A stretch of 64,000 nucleotides of DNA from RUG11237 sp050874665 (GTDB taxonomy: Bacteria > Bacillota > Clostridia > Lachnospirales > Lachnospiraceae), in contig JBNMLC010000005.1 in NCBI GenBank assembly GCA_050874665.1, forward strand, positions 87,463 to 151,462. Direction: 5' to 3'. The position numbers were made by a program, and so were the translations under genes. Below are positions 33,985 to 44,394 of this stretch, piece by piece (the first letter of the stretch is position 1; each line of letters begins with the position of its first letter). Under the pieces are notes generated by a model. It was not told the DNA's origin and made no database searches. It saw nothing but the letters and a program-made list of their open reading frames with translations.

Positions 33985-36396
33985 TTAAATTCCTAACAGA
34001 CGCTTTACCAATTTGACAGCTTCTGCTGCATCTTTCGAGTAGCCATCTGCGCCAATCTCTTCTGCATAATCTTCTGTAATAACAGCTCCACCTATTATCA
34101 CCTTTGCATTCACGCCTTTTTCTTTTGCATATTCAATCACATGGCGCATTTCCTGCATAGTCGTAGTCATCAGTGCCGACAAAGCAATCACGTCAGCCTT
34201 TTCCTTGACAGCGGTTTCGATAATGGTTTCTTTTGGAACATCTTTTCCTAAATCAATCACTCGATATCCATAGTTCTTCAACATCAATGATACTAAGTTC
34301 TTTCCAATATCATGAATATCACCTTCCACCGTTGCAATCACTATGGTCGGGAGATTATCTTCGTCATTTCCTGATTGTAAATATGGCTCTAAGTAATCAA
34401 TTGCTGTTTTCATGGTTTCTGCACTGGCAATCAACTGTGGCAGAAAATATTTTTGCTTATCAAACAAATCTCCCACCTCGTTGATGGCAGGAATCAAAAT
34501 ATCATTCAAAAGCGTGGAAGCTGCCTCTCCCTGCTCTATTGCCTCTTTTGTCTTTGCCACTACCGTTGCTTTATTTCCCTTTAATACATCTTCATATATT
34601 AATTCTTTCAGTGTTTTCTCTGCCTTTGAAACTACCGTTTCCGTTTCTTCTCTCTTTAGACGATTAATCGTGTTAATGTATTCCATATCTGCATTTTCTT
34701 TATTCATCAAAAGATCCGCAGCATAGGCACATTTTACCAGCATTTCCTGAGATGGGTTAGAAATTGCCATCGTTAATCCATTCAAAATTGCCATCGTCAA
34801 AAATGTAGTATTCACAAAACTTCTGTCCGGAAGTCCAAAGCTTATATTAGACAATCCACAGATAGTTGCTAATTGCAATTCTTCTTTACAATAGCGAATC
34901 GTTTCTAAGGTTTCTTTTGCAGCATTCTTGTTTGCACCGACTGTTGCCACAAGGCCATCTACAACAATATCTGTGTTACTCATTCCTGCATTTATTGCCG
35001 CATCATATATCGTATGAATAATTTCTATTTTTTTCTGCAGATTCTCCGGCAGCCCTTCATCAGACAACGGAAGTAGAATAAACATAGCTCCATATTTTGC
35101 TGCAATCGGAATCAACTTTTCAAACTTTTCTCTTTCTAAAGATATTGAATTAATTAACGCACGACCCGGGTATCTGCGCAATGCAGCCTCAATAACGTCC
35201 ACATGACTTGAGTCAATAGCCAGAGGCAGATTAGTTGCCAATGTCACTTCTTCAATCACATGTAACATGGTCTGTTTTTCGTCAATACCACTCATTCCCA
35301 CATTAATATCCAGAATAGAAGCCCCACATTCTTCTTGTTCTCTGGCAAAGTCTAATACTCTTGTATAGTTATTCTCGCGTAATTCCGCCTGCAAGGCTTT
35401 CTTTCCCGTAGGATTAATACGTTCTCCCACAATTAAAAACTTTCCGTCTAAGTCAATCTTCAATGCACGACGTTCGGAAGAAAGGACTCTGAGATGTTTC
35501 ACCTTTTTTTCTTCTTTTATATATGTTTTTGTGTATTCATAAAGTTTTTGAATAAACTCAGGTGTTGAGCCACAACAGCCGCCGACAATATCAGCCCCTG
35601 CTGCAATCAGCTCTTTGGTATACATTACAAATTCGTCCGCACCCATATTATATTCGGTACTTCCATCCGGCTGCAATTCTGGCAAGCCTGCATTCGGCTT
35701 TGCGATTAGCGGAATATCCGTATACTGTGCCATTTCCTCAATAATCGGAATCATTTTATCTGGCCCGGCAGAACAGTTAACTCCTACTGCTGCTGCTCCA
35801 AGACTACTTAATACCACAGCAGCCGCTGAAGGTTCTGTGCCAAATAATGTCTTTCCATCATCATTAAACGTCAACGTAATCATGACAGGCAAATCACAGG
35901 TTTCTTTTGCAGCTAACAAAGCAGCTCTACACTCTTGAAGGCTTAACATTGTTTCCACAACCAGCAAATCTACACCGGCTTCCACCAGATATCCTATTTG
36001 CTCTTTATATACATCTACCAATTCTTCAAAATCCAATGTGCCCATAGGTGCCAGTTGCTCTCCAGTCATGGTAATATCACCCGCAACATAAGCTCCATCT
36101 CCTACTGCCTCTTTCGAAATGCGGACCAACTCTTTATTCATCTGCTCAATTTTATCTTGAAGTCCATATTCTGCCAGTTTGATTCTGTTTGCCGTAAAAG
36201 TAGGTGCATATACAATATCGCTTCCCGCCTGTACAAATTCTCTCTGTAATTCTTTTAGTATTTCTGTATGCTCCAGAATCCATTGTTCCGGACATACACC
36301 TGCCGGCATACCACGCTTCTGGAGATTGGAACCTGTGGCACCATCCAATAATACTATTTTTTCCTGAACTAACTGTTTAAACTCTTTGTTTGTCAT
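33985..36396 (-). CDS. metH: Cobalamin-dependent methionine synthase without reactivation domain
   Basis: 803 aa. Homocysteine domain (1-290) with zinc-cysteine motifs GVNCSAGP and GGCCGSTPE; pterin-binding domain (about 315-570, IVGERINPTGKKALQ); B12 cap (about 590-670); B12-binding domain with EGDIHDIGKN near residue 690. The C-terminal AdoMet reactivation domain of E. coli MetH (about 1,230 aa) is absent, as in many anaerobes, so repair of oxidised cobalamin must come from another protein. It lies 22 nt after yitJ, and the two form a methionine unit. Confidence 0.93.
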   Translation of the reverse strand: MTNKEFKQLVQEKIVLLDGATGSNLQKRGMPAGVCPEQWILEHTEILKELQREFVQAGSDIVYAPTFTANRIKLAEYGLQDKIEQMNKELVRISKEAVGDGAYVAGDITMTGEQLAPMGTLDFEELVDVYKEQIGYLVEAGVDLLVVETMLSLQECRAALLAAKETCDLPVMITLTFNDDGKTLFGTEPSAAAVVLSSLGAAAVGVNCSAGPDKMIPIIEEMAQYTDIPLIAKPNAGLPELQPDGSTEYNMGADEFVMYTKELIAAGADIVGGCCGSTPEFIQKLYEYTKTYIKEEKKVKHLRVLSSERRALKIDLDGKFLIVGERINPTGKKALQAELRENNYTRVLDFAREQEECGASILDINVGMSGIDEKQTMLHVIEEVTLATNLPLAIDSSHVDVIEAALRRYPGRALINSISLEREKFEKLIPIAAKYGAMFILLPLSDEGLPENLQKKIEIIHTIYDAAINAGMSNTDIVVDGLVATVGANKNAAKETLETIRYCKEELQLATICGLSNISFGLPDRSFVNTTFLTMAILNGLTMAISNPSQEMLVKCAYAADLLMNKENADMEYINTINRLKREETETVVSKAEKTLKELIYEDVLKGNKATVVAKTKEAIEQGEAASTLLNDILIPAINEVGDLFDKQKYFLPQLIASAETMKTAIDYLEPYLQSGNDEDNLPTIVIATVEGDIHDIGKNLVSLMLKNYGYRVIDLGKDVPKETIIETAVKEKADVIALSALMTTTMQEMRHVIEYAKEKGVNAKVIIGGAVITEDYAEEIGADGYSKDAAEAVKLVKRLLGI

Positions 36397-36418
36397 GACT
36401 ATTTCCTCGTTTTATCTT

Positions 36419-38224
36419 CTACTTTTTTAAAATCTGCTCTACCAGATGAACTCTGTTAAATGGTAGCATAAAATAATAGCCATCCGCCACCGGCTCTAAT
36501 TGTTTCATAACCTCTCTTGCAATTTCAACACCCACTGCTTCACCCTCTTCTCTAGTCATGTCAGGGCGGAAGCGTTGCAGTACATCATCCGGAACATGAA
36601 TTCCAAGAATTTCGTTTTTAATAAAAGATGCGTTACGATAGCTGATAAGCGGCATAATTCCACATAATATTTTCGTGTTGGTTTTCTCCTTGACTGTGTA
36701 AATACGTTCGATATCATCTTTTGAATAAATAGGCTGTGTCAGAAAATATTTTGCTCCTGCCTCAATCTTTCTTTCCATTCGTTTGATTTCCATATCCAGA
36801 TTCGGACGGTTATAATTTAAAGCACCACCGAAATAAATAGGTTCTTCTGTAAAATGCTCTTTATTCATTTCATTTACATACTGCATCAATTTAATGGAAT
36901 TAAAATCAAACACGCTGGAAATATCACTCCTGTTTTCCGCCGGAACCGGATCACCCGTTACAAACAAAAAATTACGAATTCCGTTTAAATATGCTCCTAA
37001 GACTCCTGCGCGCATTGCAATTACATTTTTATCACGACATGCAATATGAGGCATCACTGGGATTCCCACTTCATTCGACACCTTAATTCCCATCATAATA
37101 GAATCTACTCTTGCCTTTCCCATCGGCGAATCCGCAAAAGTAATCATATCTGCTCCAGCCGCCTTCAATAAATGAGCACAGTCCATAATTTTCTGTGCAT
37201 TGGCATCATAAGGTGGATCTAATTCTACCGTAATTACTTTTTTTCCAGATTCCATTAATTGATAAAATTTATTTGCAGAAACAGCAACCTCTTGTGTTGT
37301 TTCTGATTTATTTGTGCCGGAAGGTTCAGAAATTTCCTTTCCTATAAGCTTTCTGTTATTTTGATAATCAATTCTCTGAGATACCTTTCTAATATAAGCT
37401 GGTGTTGTTCCGCAGCAACCTCCTAAAATATTTAATCCCAATTCAGAAATTTTTACCAGATTTTCGGCAAAATATTCACTGTTTCCAGAATATACGGTTC
37501 TATCCTGCAAAAATTCAGGATAACCGGAATTCGGCATTGCAGTAATAAATTTATCCGTGACCAGTCTGGTCTTTTTCAATATCTCATATAGATGCGCAGA
37601 ACCAATACCACAGTTAAAACCAACTGCATCAATGGACTTTTCCTGGCTTGCCTCATTGAAAATGCGTTCCGCTCTGATTCCCATTTGTGTATATCCATAT
37701 TTATTCAGGCTGAATTGCACCACTATAAATGCATTGTCACACTTTTCCTTTATATATTCACCAAGCATGTTTATATATCTGATGTCTGCAAATGTTTCAA
37801 AGCAAAATATTTCAGCTCCACAGTCCAAGAAGGTATCAATAATCTGACAATATTCTTTTTCAATCGCTACCTCATCTTCAAAAGCCATCTGCGGAATCGG
37901 CCCAATATCAGCGGCAATATAAACCTCCTCACCACTTTCTCTGACCGCTTCCACCGCATTCTTATAAGAAGCCTTCACTACAGACTTCACATAGGCTATA
38001 TCTTCTTTTAAAGATACTGTGTTTGCCGCAAAACTGTTGGTTCTTAAAAATCTTGCTCCTGATTTAATGTATTCTTTATGGATTTTCTTTACTAATTCTT
38101 TATCTGTAAGATTTGCCACTTCCGGTATACTTACGGTACCTTCTGAAAGCTGCTGATAGTACGTTCCAAACGCACCATCAGCCACTATTTTATTTTCTTT
38201 TAAATATGTTCTTATATTTTCCAT
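36419..38224 (-). CDS. yitJ: Bifunctional homocysteine S-methyltransferase / methylenetetrahydrofolate reductase
   Basis: 601 aa, a known Firmicutes fusion. Residues 1-290: homocysteine methyltransferase with VGFNCGIG and LGGCCGTTP supplying zinc cysteines. Residues 320-600: MetF-type flavin barrel with ITVELDPPYDAN, LFVTGDPV and FLTQPIYS. It makes 5-methyl-THF for the MetH encoded next. No SAM or cobalamin riboswitch precedes it: only nine bases separate it from the surface-protein gene upstream, whose promoter it probably shares. The ribosome binding site is weak (AGGTC). Confidence 0.93.
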   Translation of the reverse strand: MENIRTYLKENKIVADGAFGTYYQQLSEGTVSIPEVANLTDKELVKKIHKEYIKSGARFLRTNSFAANTVSLKEDIAYVKSVVKASYKNAVEAVRESGEEVYIAADIGPIPQMAFEDEVAIEKEYCQIIDTFLDCGAEIFCFETFADIRYINMLGEYIKEKCDNAFIVVQFSLNKYGYTQMGIRAERIFNEASQEKSIDAVGFNCGIGSAHLYEILKKTRLVTDKFITAMPNSGYPEFLQDRTVYSGNSEYFAENLVKISELGLNILGGCCGTTPAYIRKVSQRIDYQNNRKLIGKEISEPSGTNKSETTQEVAVSANKFYQLMESGKKVITVELDPPYDANAQKIMDCAHLLKAAGADMITFADSPMGKARVDSIMMGIKVSNEVGIPVMPHIACRDKNVIAMRAGVLGAYLNGIRNFLFVTGDPVPAENRSDISSVFDFNSIKLMQYVNEMNKEHFTEEPIYFGGALNYNRPNLDMEIKRMERKIEAGAKYFLTQPIYSKDDIERIYTVKEKTNTKILCGIMPLISYRNASFIKNEILGIHVPDDVLQRFRPDMTREEGEAVGVEIAREVMKQLEPVADGYYFMLPFNRVHLVEQILKK

Positions 38225-38233
38225 TTATTTGAC

Positions 38234-39754
38234 CTATTTCACTGTAACCATAATTTTTTTAGATTTCACTCCACTCTTTACAGTGATAATACAATTCCCC
38301 TTTCTTTTGCATTTTATGACACCCTTTGTAGTTACCGATGCCACCTTCGTATTAGATGATTTATATTTTATTCCTTCTGTTGAATCAGAAGGCGAAACTT
38401 TCGCTTTTATTTTAAACGTAGCATTTTTTTTCAATGTCACTTTAGACCTATTTAACGTGATTTTTTTTGTTTTTACCACGCTTTTTGTAACCTTCACCGT
38501 ACACTGTGCCTTTGCACCCTTCACAGTTTCTACCGTAATCTTTACAGTACCTGCTTTCACACCCTTTACCACACCTTTGCTATTCACTGTAGCAAGTTTT
38601 TTGTTCGATGAGGTGTAACTTTTCACTGCATCTCCCTGCTCTAAGAAAATTCTGGTAGCCACATTTTTGGTTGTTTTCACTTTATAATTTGACACAGCAA
38701 AAGAAACTGTATACGGAAGCACCGTTACCCTACAGGCACTTTCAGCTTGTCCCACTTTTGCATAGATTGTAGTCGTTCCGGGCGTAATTCCCGTAATGTT
38801 TCCAGTAGCATCAACAAAAGCAATTGTCTGATTATCACTTCGATATGTTATTGACTTGTCTACCGTATCTTCCGGCAAAATCTGCGTAACCAAAAGTTGT
38901 GCCACAGAATCCTGATGCAGTGAAATCTGCTCTGCATTTAAAAGAATACGTTCCGCCTCTGCATCTTTCCATTCTGCATACAGTGTAACGTCATTCATGG
39001 TATCTTTTCCAATAGAAGTTATCTTTTTCGTCAATTCTTCATCAAGATACCAACCCTGGAAGCGTTTCGACTCTAATGTAGGTTCTGGTAAACTTTCAAT
39101 GCCTACACTATAGGTATACTCATACGGCATATCCTCTGGCAGTACACCATCACCTGCCTCATAGAAAATTTTGTATACATTTGGTGTAAACTTTGCATCA
39201 ATGCAGATATCACCCACACTATTTTTATCAATTGCTGTCACCTGTTTCGTAAAAGGTGCCTCTTTATCTCTCAGATACCAGCCGTCAAATGTATATCCCC
39301 TTCGGTAAGCATCGTCTAACTTATGCACTCCAACGCCTTCATAATAACCCGATGGATTATTCGCCCCATTAAATCCATAGTTTGTATTATAATCAATCTT
39401 GTAATCATAATTGTACAAGCTCCATTTTGCATAGAGGGTCACATCTCCACTCATATCCGGTGAAATCTCCTCTGTCTTGTTTTGGAAAGCGGCATCTAAA
39501 TACCACCCTTCAAAGTTATGTTCAAATTTTGTTGGAGCCTTCAAGGTTGACACACCTTCTCCGGCTATATAAGAGGACGGATTTTCTTCGCTGTTCGTAC
39601 CTCCGTCTAATTCATATTGCACGTTAAATGTGTTGCTGTTTTCTGTCTGTTCATTACCAACTGCATAGGTGATTACTCCACTTGTAAAAGTAATTGCACT
39701 TGCCATAAAAACAGCCCCCGCTATTTTATAAATTACCTTTCCTGCTTTCCTCAT
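38234..39754 (-). CDS. Secreted surface protein with InlB_B and Big_2 repeats
   Basis: 506 aa. The N-terminal signal peptide runs to about residue 32 (FTSGVITYAVG). Three InlB_B (Listeria-Bacteroides) repeats follow, each with a FxGWYLD and VTLYAKW core, at about 40-255. The C-terminus has three Ig-like Big_2 domains (260-506), for example SSNTKVASVTTKGVIKCKRKG. No sortase motif is seen. Such proteins act on the cell surface, often in adhesion. GGAGGGG precedes the ATG. It lies immediately upstream of yitJ-metH, an odd operon partner. Confidence 0.82.
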   Translation of the reverse strand: MRKAGKVIYKIAGAVFMASAITFTSGVITYAVGNEQTENSNTFNVQYELDGGTNSEENPSSYIAGEGVSTLKAPTKFEHNFEGWYLDAAFQNKTEEISPDMSGDVTLYAKWSLYNYDYKIDYNTNYGFNGANNPSGYYEGVGVHKLDDAYRRGYTFDGWYLRDKEAPFTKQVTAIDKNSVGDICIDAKFTPNVYKIFYEAGDGVLPEDMPYEYTYSVGIESLPEPTLESKRFQGWYLDEELTKKITSIGKDTMNDVTLYAEWKDAEAERILLNAEQISLHQDSVAQLLVTQILPEDTVDKSITYRSDNQTIAFVDATGNITGITPGTTTIYAKVGQAESACRVTVLPYTVSFAVSNYKVKTTKNVATRIFLEQGDAVKSYTSSNKKLATVNSKGVVKGVKAGTVKITVETVKGAKAQCTVKVTKSVVKTKKITLNRSKVTLKKNATFKIKAKVSPSDSTEGIKYKSSNTKVASVTTKGVIKCKRKGNCIITVKSGVKSKKIMVTVK

Positions 39755-39786
39755 AGGAACCCCTCCATATCTGGTTATATAGCTTT

Positions 39787-39815
39787 ATTCTATCATTTTT
39801 GTGCTGAAAGGTAAA
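39787..39815 (-). promoter_or_regulatory. Promoter of the InlB/Big_2 protein gene
   Basis: Minus strand TTTACC (39810-39815), 17-base spacer, TAGAAT (39787-39792), about 33 nt before the ATG. It may also serve yitJ and metH. Confidence 0.6.
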
Positions 39816-39840
39816 GAAAAAGATAGCAAAACGCTTTTTC
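39816..39840 (-). terminator. Possible weak terminator after the DUF6020-like gene
   Basis: GAAAAAG and CTTTTTC form an AT-rich seven-pair stem with an eleven-base loop, immediately after the stop and before TTTACC. Stem stability is low. Confidence 0.35.
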
Positions 39841-41444
39841 TATTTCTTAGAGTAAACATTATACATCATCGCCGGGATACACAGTATATATGGAAAAATA
39901 TATCTTATTAATGCACATGGTGCTAATAACGATGTGACACCCAGAGCAAGAACCAATGCCATCGAGCCTAAGATTCTCCAATTTCTAAATTCTAACATTC
40001 TAAAAAACATAAGAACTATGATCCAAAAATAGACTGACAACGAACACACAAGAAACAATGGGAAAATCTTCTGGTATTCGTTGGCCGAAAATAAATTTTC
40101 ATATAAGTTTTCCAACCATTTAAATTTCGATTCATGCACAACCCCAAAGCCTGCCTTTGTATCTGTCAACAGATACCCCTGACGTCCTTCCAGACCATAT
40201 CCATAAATATTATTGGCATTTGTAGTATCAAAAATGTACAAATATCCAAGCTCTGTATGCATAAATGCTTCTGCGTATTGAAATGGATATTTTTTTAACA
40301 ATCTAAAATATACATTCAAAAAGCACTCCATATTATATTCTGCTGTACCGGTGAATTTCACACCATCCGCATTATGAGGATTATAATACGCCACTCTCGG
40401 AAGAATCAACTCTATGTCGGCTTTGTCTTGATCCAATAATTCGTCATAGTCTACCGTGTACACATAGGCCAACTGCTGATATGGTACACTTAACACATCA
40501 TTTTTCGATGCGTCCGTGGCGGAAAGTCCTGTCTTTAGAGCATTTAAAAGCAAGACGGAACATAGCAGAGATAAAACTGTAACAAGAATAACTCTTTTAC
40601 TTTTTCTTCCTATGCTAAAAATCACAACGATACACATAACTGCCACCGCATAGATTCCATTTGCCCGAAATAAAATTGTTCCTACAACAGAAATAACGCA
40701 CATCACGTTTATTTCTATTGACTTTTTTGCCTTTTCTGCATTTAATTCCCAGTAGCACATACATACAAACAGCATGCCAAAAAATCCGGCAAAAAATATA
40801 TCCTTTGTCATTGAAATTGCCAATACAGAAAAAAAAGGCAAAAAGGAAGTCGCTGCTACCAACACTCCCCTTACTTTTTTATTAACACCACACCTTTTGA
40901 AAAAAAGATGTATGTAACTAAGCATATAAGAAAAAATGAGCATTTGTATTACTGTTGCCCAGGCTATTCCCGTGTTATAATTTTGAAAAATCTCTTCTCC
41001 CACATTATAATAGAAAAATTTCAAGTATAATGTATGTAATAATGGAAAAGATACATTGTATCCGTTAGTAATCTGTGGTATCTGTGTCATAACATCATAA
41101 GCAAATAATCCCGGGTAATACGAAAGCCATACAGGAATCCAACAAACGAATACAATCAGTCCAATCATTCCAAAATACTTTCTATCTCCTTTAGAAAACT
41201 GGTATCCCTGACAATCCACGTTCTTCAATGCCTTAAGAAGGAAGGTTTTGCTTCGTATGCTCAATTCAGCAACAACAAACGTTAACAGTATACAATTCAT
41301 CCCTAGATAGATGAATTGCCTAGATTCTATATGTAATGTTTCCTGTTGTTCTTTTGCAATTAAATTCACTAAACTAAATAGGAAACCAAAGATTATTGCA
41401 TATTTTGTTTCTCTCTTGTCCTTAAATAATTTTAAATATCTCAT
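39840..41444 (-). CDS. Polytopic membrane protein, DUF6020/GT-C-like glycosyltransferase
   Basis: 534 aa from the ATG at 41444 (GGAAG upstream). About 11-13 membrane helices. The first large outer loop contains SYYPGLFAYDVMTQIPQI and SFPLLHTLYLKFFYY, the pattern of an acidic residue after the first helix pair found in GT-C transferases that use polyprenyl-linked sugars. A soluble segment with Y/D-rich sequence follows (about 310-420). I believe this matches DUF6020; substrate unknown. Last gene of a five-gene membrane cluster. Confidence 0.6.
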   Translation of the reverse strand: MRYLKLFKDKRETKYAIIFGFLFSLVNLIAKEQQETLHIESRQFIYLGMNCILLTFVVAELSIRSKTFLLKALKNVDCQGYQFSKGDRKYFGMIGLIVFVCWIPVWLSYYPGLFAYDVMTQIPQITNGYNVSFPLLHTLYLKFFYYNVGEEIFQNYNTGIAWATVIQMLIFSYMLSYIHLFFKRCGVNKKVRGVLVAATSFLPFFSVLAISMTKDIFFAGFFGMLFVCMCYWELNAEKAKKSIEINVMCVISVVGTILFRANGIYAVAVMCIVVIFSIGRKSKRVILVTVLSLLCSVLLLNALKTGLSATDASKNDVLSVPYQQLAYVYTVDYDELLDQDKADIELILPRVAYYNPHNADGVKFTGTAEYNMECFLNVYFRLLKKYPFQYAEAFMHTELGYLYIFDTTNANNIYGYGLEGRQGYLLTDTKAGFGVVHESKFKWLENLYENLFSANEYQKIFPLFLVCSLSVYFWIIVLMFFRMLEFRNWRILGSMALVLALGVTSLLAPCALIRYIFPYILCIPAMMYNVYSKK

Positions 41445-41465
41445 TTTTTCTTCCAATTCTAAAAG

Positions 41466-43193
41466 TTACTCTCCTAACTCTTCAACCCCAATTGTATACC
41501 ATGTGATTTTTGTCTTATAGCGTTGGTCAAAATAAGTATACTCCTTTAGCTCGCCATGATACTTTTCCTTTACTGACATTTGTTCTGAAAAAACAATGGT
41601 TGGAAGCGTCGAATCTTCTTCTGTCACCATATCACTACACGTTCCAATATATGAATGTGCATTAGGGTACAAAAATCTGGTATAACATTCTAAATTTGTC
41701 TGTAAATTGTTATCTGTATAGAGAATTAAGTTAAATTCATCTTCTCTACCCAATCCTGCACTTTGTATTTCATCCGCAGTTGCCGAAAGCATGTATTTCA
41801 TAGGATATACATAATTAAAATAGGTAAATGACTGATGAACCTGTTTAAAATTATACATTCCCGTTAAGCCTAAAACAATCATTAAAAGAACCGAACCAAC
41901 TTCTATTTTCATATTTTTCAGATAAGGTAGCCATGCAATGGTAATGCCTGCAATCAGTACAGGAACAATAATTAAGGTTCTCTGTAAAATCCAGGCTTTC
42001 TGGTAGGTCGTATAGCCTGTCATATAATTAGCCAAAACCACCACAATCAAAACCCATATTGCTATCATAAAATCGTGAAATTTCAAATGAAGGGTAAGAG
42101 AAAAGATCATATAAGCCAATATAAGAAGCCCTACACCACCCAAGAACACCGCATCTTTGTCAAAGAAAAAATCGCGGATACATTCAAAGCAATAAGACAC
42201 GATAGAAACTTCTTCTCTGGTCTGCTCTAATTTTTCCGCTTTTGTATGCAATAATATGGTAAGTGTTACACTCACGATTCCAGCCAAAGCATAACCTATT
42301 GACTTTATCACTTCTATAGGATACTCCACTGATACATATTTCTCACTTCCTGTCTGATACAAGTCAATTGCATACATAACCAGAAACACAACCAGCAGAC
42401 CTAAGCTTGCCAACACCGGTGTATAAGAACCGGCACAAAAACTTCCCAGCCACACAATAAGTATTAAGTAAAGGCAGGAAGGATTTTTTACAAATTTAAG
42501 AAACATTCCCACTGCCATCATAGTCAATGCAATTGGTGTAATCGCCTGCTCAAAGTTCATAAAGTACTCTGCTACAAATCGAAATGCTAACATTGCATAC
42601 AAAGCAACCAGTGCAGCTTTATCCGACACTTCACTTTTTTGACACCATTCACGTAAGCCAAGATACATCATAATCATTCCCAAAAAGAATGGAATGGCAA
42701 ATCCTATATGTAATGTATAAATGCTTCTTCCAAAAATAAGTGCCGGAATAGCTGCTATCACATACTGCCGATTCGGATATCCCAAAAATGCAGAGCCTGT
42801 AAAATTCCAATCCTTCTGTTGAAAAGACGAAATCCCTGCCGCCATTTGCTGTGTCGCATCCGGATTAACGTCGGAATAATTAATATTCCCTACAAAATAT
42901 CCAAAAAATATAATGAACGCCAGCAGTCCTACTATCGAAACAAAATTTTTTCTTTTCACATCATAATATAAGGTTTTTAAAAAGCAAATGGTTATAAACC
43001 CATAACAAAGTATACCGCCAAGCAACCACAATCGGGATTCTATTATGGTAAAAAGTCCTCCTGCCATATATGCAAGCAATTCCAAAACAACAAAGCTTGC
43101 AACATATGCAAGTATAACTTTACTCGCTGCAGAATTGATTGGTTGATTTAAAAAGGTAATGAATTGACTTACTTTGCTTTCCTTTGGTTTCAT
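41466..43193 (-). CDS. Polytopic membrane protein, GT-C-like, function unknown
   Basis: 575 aa from the ATG at 43193 with GGGAGA seven bases upstream. About 12 membrane helices. Between the second and third helices lies an outer loop with DVNPDATQQMAAGI and FLGYPNRQYVIAAIPALIFG, which looks like the substrate-binding loop of GT-C glycosyltransferases. A C-terminal outer domain of about 90 residues includes LYTDNNLQTNLECYTRFLY. No family name recognised. It lies 21 nt from the DUF6020-like gene and 58 nt from the acyltransferase gene. Confidence 0.55.
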   Translation of the reverse strand: MKPKESKVSQFITFLNQPINSAASKVILAYVASFVVLELLAYMAGGLFTIIESRLWLLGGILCYGFITICFLKTLYYDVKRKNFVSIVGLLAFIIFFGYFVGNINYSDVNPDATQQMAAGISSFQQKDWNFTGSAFLGYPNRQYVIAAIPALIFGRSIYTLHIGFAIPFFLGMIMMYLGLREWCQKSEVSDKAALVALYAMLAFRFVAEYFMNFEQAITPIALTMMAVGMFLKFVKNPSCLYLILIVWLGSFCAGSYTPVLASLGLLVVFLVMYAIDLYQTGSEKYVSVEYPIEVIKSIGYALAGIVSVTLTILLHTKAEKLEQTREEVSIVSYCFECIRDFFFDKDAVFLGGVGLLILAYMIFSLTLHLKFHDFMIAIWVLIVVVLANYMTGYTTYQKAWILQRTLIIVPVLIAGITIAWLPYLKNMKIEVGSVLLMIVLGLTGMYNFKQVHQSFTYFNYVYPMKYMLSATADEIQSAGLGREDEFNLILYTDNNLQTNLECYTRFLYPNAHSYIGTCSDMVTEEDSTLPTIVFSEQMSVKEKYHGELKEYTYFDQRYKTKITWYTIGVEELGE

Positions 43194-43250
43194 ACGATTC
43201 TCCCTGAATATTTTTCTTCCGTTTTCTATCACAAACTTTTTAATAGTATC

Positions 43251-44357
43251 CTAGCTCTTTGCATTCCATTTGTCTAATTGTTTATAAATTGGTTTTTCCA
43301 GACCATAATAAGACGCTATTGCAATTAAAATCTGAACAACCGGCATAATCCAATACATATAATTAGCACTATACGGTATTTTAAGTCCAAATCTTTTTTC
43401 TACTACTGCCACCAGTAAAAGGAATGGAAAATTCCACACATACAGACTATAGGAAATCTTTCCAAGTCCTGACAATACTTTATTTCCCACAATTTTATCC
43501 AATTTATCATTGTTAAATAGCAATATCAGCAATGGCATATAGAAAAATACCAGGACTGGAAGTACTTTATCCAAAGCATTGTCCGTATATATCATATCAT
43601 GGTAAAAAGTATAATAAAAAATATATCCCAGGATAAACAAGACACTCATGACATAAGCCTGTTTCTTCGAAAGCTTCTTCGTGAAACATGCCACTAAAAC
43701 TCCCATAAAAAGTCCTACATATCCCCTGCACATATCATTGTTTAATAACAATATATCCAAAGATTTATCGCCCAGAAAAATTCCCAGAAGTATGGGTACA
43801 AACATAATCGTGTATTTCATATTGATTTTTTCTCCAATGCGTACCAATGCATAATACAAAATACAGCAGAAAAAATATACACTTACATACCATAAGGGTC
43901 CGTTGAGCGTGTGAAAGTTATTCCCCCACACTTGAATATTCAGCAAATTTTCTACAATATATCTTCCTCTAAGTTCTGTTCCATACCACGCTTCTTTGGT
44001 AAGTGATTGATAACTCGCTAGTGCAAGCACCATCACAACGGTAGAAATCACTGTCATTGGAAATAATCGAATTATCCTTTTCTTTATATAGTTGTTAAAA
44101 TCAATCTGATTTTTAGCAATTTTATCATACTGATAGAACAATTGAAATCCACTAATCATCAGCAAAAGTTCCATAAATGTATATGTCTTAAACGAAAAAT
44201 GAGTAACCCCATTCGTAAGATTGGTAAACCACCCTTCGTTTCCCTCACACCAGTATCCTGCGGGTGTAAACTGAAAATAATGTCCCACAGTTACTGTAAA
44301 TAAAACCACCAGACCCTTTAAACTGTCAAAGGACTTTAGGTACTTTTTTTCCTGCAT
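43251..44357 (-). CDS. Acyltransferase-3 (OafA-type) membrane protein
   Basis: 368 aa, about ten membrane helices. The Acyl_transf_3 pattern is visible: SFDSLKGLVVLFTVTVGHYF at the start (with the catalytic-site His of the HY pair), then ELLLMISGFQLF, KRIIRLFPMTV, GPLWYVSVYFFCC and the late LGKISYSLYVWNFP. Members O-acetylate surface polysaccharides or lipids using cytoplasmic acyl-CoA. Position among three GT-C-like genes suggests it modifies the same glycan. Confidence 0.85.
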   Translation of the reverse strand: MQEKKYLKSFDSLKGLVVLFTVTVGHYFQFTPAGYWCEGNEGWFTNLTNGVTHFSFKTYTFMELLLMISGFQLFYQYDKIAKNQIDFNNYIKKRIIRLFPMTVISTVVMVLALASYQSLTKEAWYGTELRGRYIVENLLNIQVWGNNFHTLNGPLWYVSVYFFCCILYYALVRIGEKINMKYTIMFVPILLGIFLGDKSLDILLLNNDMCRGYVGLFMGVLVACFTKKLSKKQAYVMSVLFILGYIFYYTFYHDMIYTDNALDKVLPVLVFFYMPLLILLFNNDKLDKIVGNKVLSGLGKISYSLYVWNFPFLLLVAVVEKRFGLKIPYSANYMYWIMPVVQILIAIASYYGLEKPIYKQLDKWNAKS

Positions 44358-44394
44358 CGTTTCTTATCCCTTCTTTTTCCCTTGTCATGTATTA

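Noticed and set aside
38225..38233. Riboswitch search before yitJ-metH
   Set aside because: The gap is nine bases, and nothing resembling a SAM or cobalamin riboswitch is seen upstream.
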